From Thioalkalivibrio sp. (lineage in GTDB: Bacteria; Pseudomonadota; Gammaproteobacteria; Ectothiorhodospirales; Ectothiorhodospiraceae): a DNA stretch of 6,801 nucleotides. How positions within the stretch are numbered: the stretch's first letter is position 1; each line of letters starts with the position of its first letter. The translations under genes and the position numbers were made by a program. The notes beneath the pieces are model-generated. The model did no database searches. It saw nothing but the letters and a program-made list of their open reading frames with translations, and had not been told where the DNA came from. The stretch spans positions 1-6,801 of the forward strand of contig PWRV01000211.1 of NCBI GenBank assembly GCA_003563455.1, given 5' to 3'. Positions 5,259 to 6,801 of this stretch are shown in pieces.

Positions 5259-5372
5259 ATGCGCATGATCCTGTTGCTGCTCGCCCTGCTGATCGTGGGC
5301 CTGCTCGTGTACCAGCAGCTGGGCGGACTTCCCGAACGGTCGATCGAACCGCCGGAAGGCGAGGCGGCGTAG
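5259..5372 (+). CDS. Small single-pass membrane protein, 37 aa (possibly truncated)
   Basis: The frame begins MRMILLLLALLIVGLLVYQQ, a clear N-terminal membrane helix or uncleaved signal anchor (residues about 3-18). It continues as a short Pro/Glu-rich tail and stops at TAG 5370-5372. No good ribosome site is visible; a second in-frame ATG at 5265 is an alternative start. The same frame continues for 39 codons beyond the TAG with protein-like composition, so this may be the front half of a gene of about 77 codons broken by a nonsense codon. I do not recognise a named family. The hydrophobic helix and the lack of any overlapping better frame argue that it is real. Confidence 0.5.
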   Translation: MRMILLLLALLIVGLLVYQQLGGLPERSIEPPEGEAA

Positions 5373-5492
5373 CAGGCGCCGCGCGTGCCGCAGCACCCTC
5401 AGGACCTGCCCGCCTTCGAGCGGGACATGCAGCAGTTCATGCACGACTCGGCCGAAGAGCGCCGCCAGCGCCTGGACGCACTCGAGCGCTGA
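5373..5492 (+). pseudogene. In-frame continuation of the small membrane protein gene beyond a TAG
   Basis: Directly after the TAG at 5370-5372 the same frame encodes 39 more residues and then stops at TGA 5490-5492. The stretch is charged and helical: it reads PQHPQDLPAFERDMQQFMHD and then ends in an Arg/Glu-rich SAEERRQRLDALER. A membrane anchor followed by such a helix is a common small-protein plan. Three explanations compete: a nonsense mutation, a sequencing error, or translation of the second half alone from the GTG at 5385 (35 aa). The TAG could come from CAG or GAG by one base change. No Shine-Dalgarno sequence is obvious before the GTG, which favours an interrupted single gene. Confidence 0.4.
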
Positions 5493-5529
5493 CGGCATCG
5501 ACATGGCGGGCCCCTGCTCCAACCCGCCC

Positions 5530-5549
5530 CGGCAGTCCCAGGCCTGCCG
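5530..5549. other. Short stem-loop upstream of the oxoprolinase gene
   Basis: CGGCAG (5530-5535) pairs with CTGCCG (5544-5549) across eight bases. It overlaps CAGGCCTG (5539-5546), itself a perfect palindrome. It lies about 33 bases before the oxoprolinase start, in an 84-90 base gap that holds no clear promoter. It could be a weak regulatory or processing site; GC-rich DNA produces such stems by chance. Confidence 0.25.
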
Positions 5550-5582
5550 TTGCCCCGCCGTCTGGCTGATAAAGGCATGACG

Positions 5583-6801
5583 ATGCCCCGCTGGCAGTTC
5601 TGGATCGATCGCGGCGGCACGTTCACCGACGTGGTGGCGCGGGCGCCGGACGGGCGGCTGGTCGCGCGCAAGCTGCTCTCCGAGAACCCCGGGGTCTACG
5701 ACGACGCGGCGGTGCAGGGCATCCGGGAGGTGCTCGGGCTCGCCGCCGAGCAGCCCGTGCCGTCGGAGGCGATCGAGGTGGTGAAGATGGGCACCACGGT
5801 CGCGACCAACGCGCTGCTGGAGCGCAAGGGCGAGCCGACCGTGCTGGTGATCACCCGGGGCTTCGGCGACGCGTTGCGCATCGGCTACCAGGCGCGACCG
5901 GAAATCTTCGCCCGGCAGATCGTGCTGCCGGAGCAGTTGTATTCGCGGGTCGAGGAGGTCGACGAGCGGGTGGCCGCGGATGGCACGGTGCTGGTGCCGC
6001 CCGATCTGGAGGCCCTGCGGCCGCGGCTCGAGCGGGCGTTTGCCGACGGCCTCCGCGCGGTCGCGATCGTCTGCATGCACGGCTACCGCTATCCGGCGCA
6101 CGAGCAGGCGGTCGCGCGACTCGCGCGCGAGGCCGGTTTCGCGCAGGTCTCGACCAGCCACGAGACCAGCCCCCTGATCAAGCTTGTGGGGCGTGGCGAC
6201 ACCACGGCCGTCGACGCCTACCTGTCGCCGATCCTGCGCCGCTACGTGGACCGCGTCTCCGACGCACTCGGTGGCGTTCGTCTGCAGTTCATGCAGTCCA
6301 GCGGCGGCCTCACCGACGCGGCGCTCTTCCAGGGCCGGGACGCGATCCTGTCCGGGCCCGCCGGCGGGATCGTCGGCGCGACGGAGGTCGGGCGGCAGGC
6401 GGGTTTCGGGCGCATCATCACCTTCGACATGGGCGGCACGTCGACCGACGTGGCCCACTACGGTGGCGAGCTCGAACGGGTCTACGAGACGCAGGTGGCG
6501 GGAGTCCGTCTGCGCGCACCGATGCTCGACATCCACACGGTCGCCGCCGGCGGCGGATCGATCTGCCGTTTCGACGGCCAGCGGCTGCGGGTGGGGCCGG
6601 AATCGGCCGGCGCCGACCCCGGGCCCGCGAGCTACCGGCGCGGAGGGCCGCTCACCGTCACCGACTGCAACGTGATGCTGGGACGCCTGCAGCCGGAGCA
6701 CTTCCCGGCGGTGTTCGGTCCGCGCCAGGACCAGAGGCTGGACCGTCGCCGGGTGCGCGAACTCTTCACCGAAATGGCGGCGGACATCGCGGCCGGCGAA
6801 G
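5583..6801 (+). CDS. 5-oxoprolinase (ATP-hydrolysing), OPLAH/HyuA-type, 5' part only
   Basis: This is the N-terminal part, about 406 residues, of an ATP-dependent 5-oxoprolinase, which opens 5-oxo-L-proline to L-glutamate. The gene runs off the window. Full OPLAH-type proteins join HyuA-like and HyuB-like halves in roughly 1200 aa; whether a HyuB half follows cannot be seen. The ASKHA-type nucleotide motifs are visible: FWIDRGGTFTDV (6-17), MGTTVATNALLERKGE (69-84), SSGG (239-242), SGPAGG (257-262), FDMGGTSTDVA (281-291) and AAGGGS (321-326). DPGPASYRRGG (345-355) has Ser350 where OPLAH proteins usually have Cys, and C362 sits where Ala is usual. LLSENPGVYDDA and RIGYQARPEIF fit OPLAH better than hydantoinase or acetone carboxylase subunits. 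I chose the ATG at 5583 because AAAGG (5571-5575) lies seven bases before it; the ATG at 5577 is an alternative. Confidence 0.9.
   Translation, partial: MPRWQFWIDRGGTFTDVVARAPDGRLVARKLLSENPGVYDDAAVQGIREVLGLAAEQPVPSEAIEVVKMGTTVATNALLERKGEPTVLVITRGFGDALRIGYQARPEIFARQIVLPEQLYSRVEEVDERVAADGTVLVPPDLEALRPRLERAFADGLRAVAIVCMHGYRYPAHEQAVARLAREAGFAQVSTSHETSPLIKLVGRGDTTAVDAYLSPILRRYVDRVSDALGGVRLQFMQSSGGLTDAALFQGRDAILSGPAGGIVGATEVGRQAGFGRIITFDMGGTSTDVAHYGGELERVYETQVAGVRLRAPMLDIHTVAAGGGSICRFDGQRLRVGPESAGADPGPASYRRGGPLTVTDCNVMLGRLQPEHFPAVFGPRQDQRLDRRRVRELFTEMAADIAAGE

Noticed and set aside
5079..6701. 540-codon open frame on the minus strand
   Set aside because: It lies antisense to the clearly recognisable oxoprolinase, the small membrane protein frame and the dksA end. 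Its composition (Arg, His, Asp, Pro rich) and lack of motifs mark it as a GC-driven shadow.

Overview
The window reads as chromosome of a high-GC proteobacterium, most likely a gammaproteobacterium of the Chromatiales/Ectothiorhodospiraceae kind. This is inferred from an AmgK/MurU peptidoglycan-recycling pair and a CpdA close to the enteric and pseudomonad forms, together with a DsrE-like sulfur-oxidation-family domain. No rRNA, tRNA, CRISPR array, transposase or phage gene is visible, and no gene-free stretch exceeds about 155 bases.

Left part (1-2100). A GC-rich hairpin repeat lies at the edge. An unrecognised 155-aa helical protein is encoded on the minus strand, divergent from a plus-strand pair: an ECF-type RNA polymerase sigma factor and, overlapping it by 8 bases, a membrane protein built like an anti-sigma factor. 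That protein carries one transmembrane helix and ends in a DsrE/DsrF-like domain predicted to lie in the periplasm. This is the most unusual object in the window. A strong intrinsic terminator ends the pair, and its stem and T-run also encode the last codons of the convergent murU.

Middle (2069-4568, minus strand). A tight operon cpdA-amgK-murU has ATGA stop/start overlaps at both junctions. CpdA hydrolyses cAMP. AmgK phosphorylates N-acetylmuramic acid at C1, and MurU converts the product to UDP-MurNAc, returning cell-wall sugar to synthesis past the MurA/MurB steps.

Right part (4569-6801, plus strand). A divergent intergenic region with a perfect 8-bp hairpin and a candidate promoter precedes dksA. 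This DksA has kept only one of the four zinc-finger cysteines. Next comes a small single-pass membrane protein gene that looks interrupted by an in-frame TAG. The window ends inside a large OPLAH-type ATP-dependent 5-oxoprolinase gene, of which about the first 406 codons are present.
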